Below are positions 63,610-64,000 of a stretch of DNA of 64,000 bases, in pieces. This stretch comes from an uncultured Sphingopyxis sp. (GTDB lineage Bacteria; Pseudomonadota; Alphaproteobacteria; Sphingomonadales; Sphingomonadaceae). The notes under the pieces were generated by a model that was given only the letters and a program-made list of their open reading frames with translations, was not told the DNA's origin and ran no database searches. The stretch lies in NCBI RefSeq assembly GCF_900078365.1, contig NZ_LT598653.1, positions 2,046,001 to 2,110,000 on the forward strand. Reading direction: 5' to 3'. The translations under genes and the position numbers were made by a program. Every line of letters starts with the position of its first letter. Position 1 is the stretch's first letter.

Positions 63610-64000
63610 ATGACGGGGCAGACGACATGGCTGGACCAAGCGCGCGACGCGCACCGCCGCGGCGATGTGGCGGCGGAGACTGCGGCGCTCGACGCCGCGA
63701 TCCGCGCCGATCGCGGCAATCTCCCGGCCTTGCTGGCGATGGCGGAACTCAAGCGCCGGCTCGCCGACGATCGCGCGGCGGGCAGCTTTTACCGCCTCGC
63801 GCTCGGCACCGCCGCGCAGGCGCGCAGCGTTCCGCCGGCGCTTCATCCCGGCCTTCAGCGCGCCGAGCAGTTCCTCGCCGAGACCGAGCGCGCCTTTGCC
63901 GATCACCTGCTCGGCCAGCTGCGCGGGGCGGGGATCGACACAAAGAACGCCACGCCGCGCGTCGCAGAGGCGCTGCGGATGCTTGCCGGCGAGCAGCCGC
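63610..64000 (+). CDS. TPR-type N-terminus, probably aspartyl/asparaginyl beta-hydroxylase-like (3' end outside window)
   Basis: 130 residues visible, ending at the window edge. TPR-like helices (WLDQARDAHRRGDVAAETAALDAAIRADRGNLPALLAMAELKRR) and a later stretch DTKNATPRVAEALRMLAGEQ like the segment before the catalytic domain in bacterial aspartyl-hydroxylase-like proteins. The catalytic HxD region is not in view, so the assignment is tentative. ATG 63610 follows AAGG; ATG 63598 is an alternative. Confidence 0.6.
   Translation, partial: MTGQTTWLDQARDAHRRGDVAAETAALDAAIRADRGNLPALLAMAELKRRLADDRAAGSFYRLALGTAAQARSVPPALHPGLQRAEQFLAETERAFADHLLGQLRGAGIDTKNATPRVAEALRMLAGEQP

Overview
The window is a contiguous, densely coded chromosomal segment of a GC-rich alphaproteobacterium. 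The best fit is a sphingomonad (Sphingomonadales, Sphingopyxis-like; the genus is an inference). Supporting signs are the dusB-ntrB-ntrC-ntrY-ntrX-hfq-hflX order, a tandem double-domain Hfq, a fused ispDF gene, an F0 ATP synthase cluster with both b and b' subunits, and several copies of CCCGCGAAGGCGGG-type intergenic hairpins. I see no prophage, insertion sequence, CRISPR array or rRNA. There is one tRNA, tRNA-Ser(TGA).

Layout. 1-7294: a catabolic cluster for (probably methyl-branched or side-chain) acyl-CoAs: alpha-methylacyl-CoA racemase (partial), thiolase, SDR, three acyl-CoA dehydrogenases and a nitronate-monooxygenase-like flavoprotein. Two nearly identical ACGT-rich operator-like sites lie in its promoters. 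7416-8588: an unusual degenerate alpha/beta-hydrolase-flavin reductase fusion and tRNA-Ser. 8735-11723: murein enzymes (MltB-like, RlpA, DacC-like). 11799-17151: tmk-holB-metG-tatD-MBL hydrolase-small membrane protein-YciI, mostly with overlapping stops and starts. 17250-20775: a Gly-rich PRC-barrel-like secreted protein, and a secreted subtilisin divergent from an ECF sigma/anti-sigma pair. 20955-30987: mazG, hflX, hfq and the two nitrogen-type two-component systems with dusB. 31067-35536: ispDF, pncC-like, ratA-like, lipA, a frameshifted beta-carbonic anhydrase and a membrane protein. 35866-38386: F0 ATP synthase genes. 38585-42377: ydbL-ynbE-ydbH envelope transport operon.

42549-44797: radC, an Rnk-like factor and two paralogous secreted proteins. 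44983-52636: purB, lapA-like, pyrF, trpF-trpB-small membrane protein-trpA-accD and folC. 52608-59027: AmpG-like permease, TonB-like protein, orphan receiver, rluB-like, rsmD, MHS-type transporter and a second RlpA. 59386-64000: a DUF2520-type protein, a UvrD/PcrA helicase, a DUF4349-like lipoprotein and the start of a TPR/aspartyl-hydroxylase-like gene.

Most genes are housekeeping. The unusual items are the tandem Hfq, the pseudo-hydrolase/flavin reductase fusion, the subtilisin-ECF locus, the carbonic anhydrase frameshift beside a repeated 20-mer, paired secreted paralogues of which one has lost its EF-hands, a small membrane protein embedded between trpB and trpA, and a repeat family that supplies the folC ribosome-binding site.
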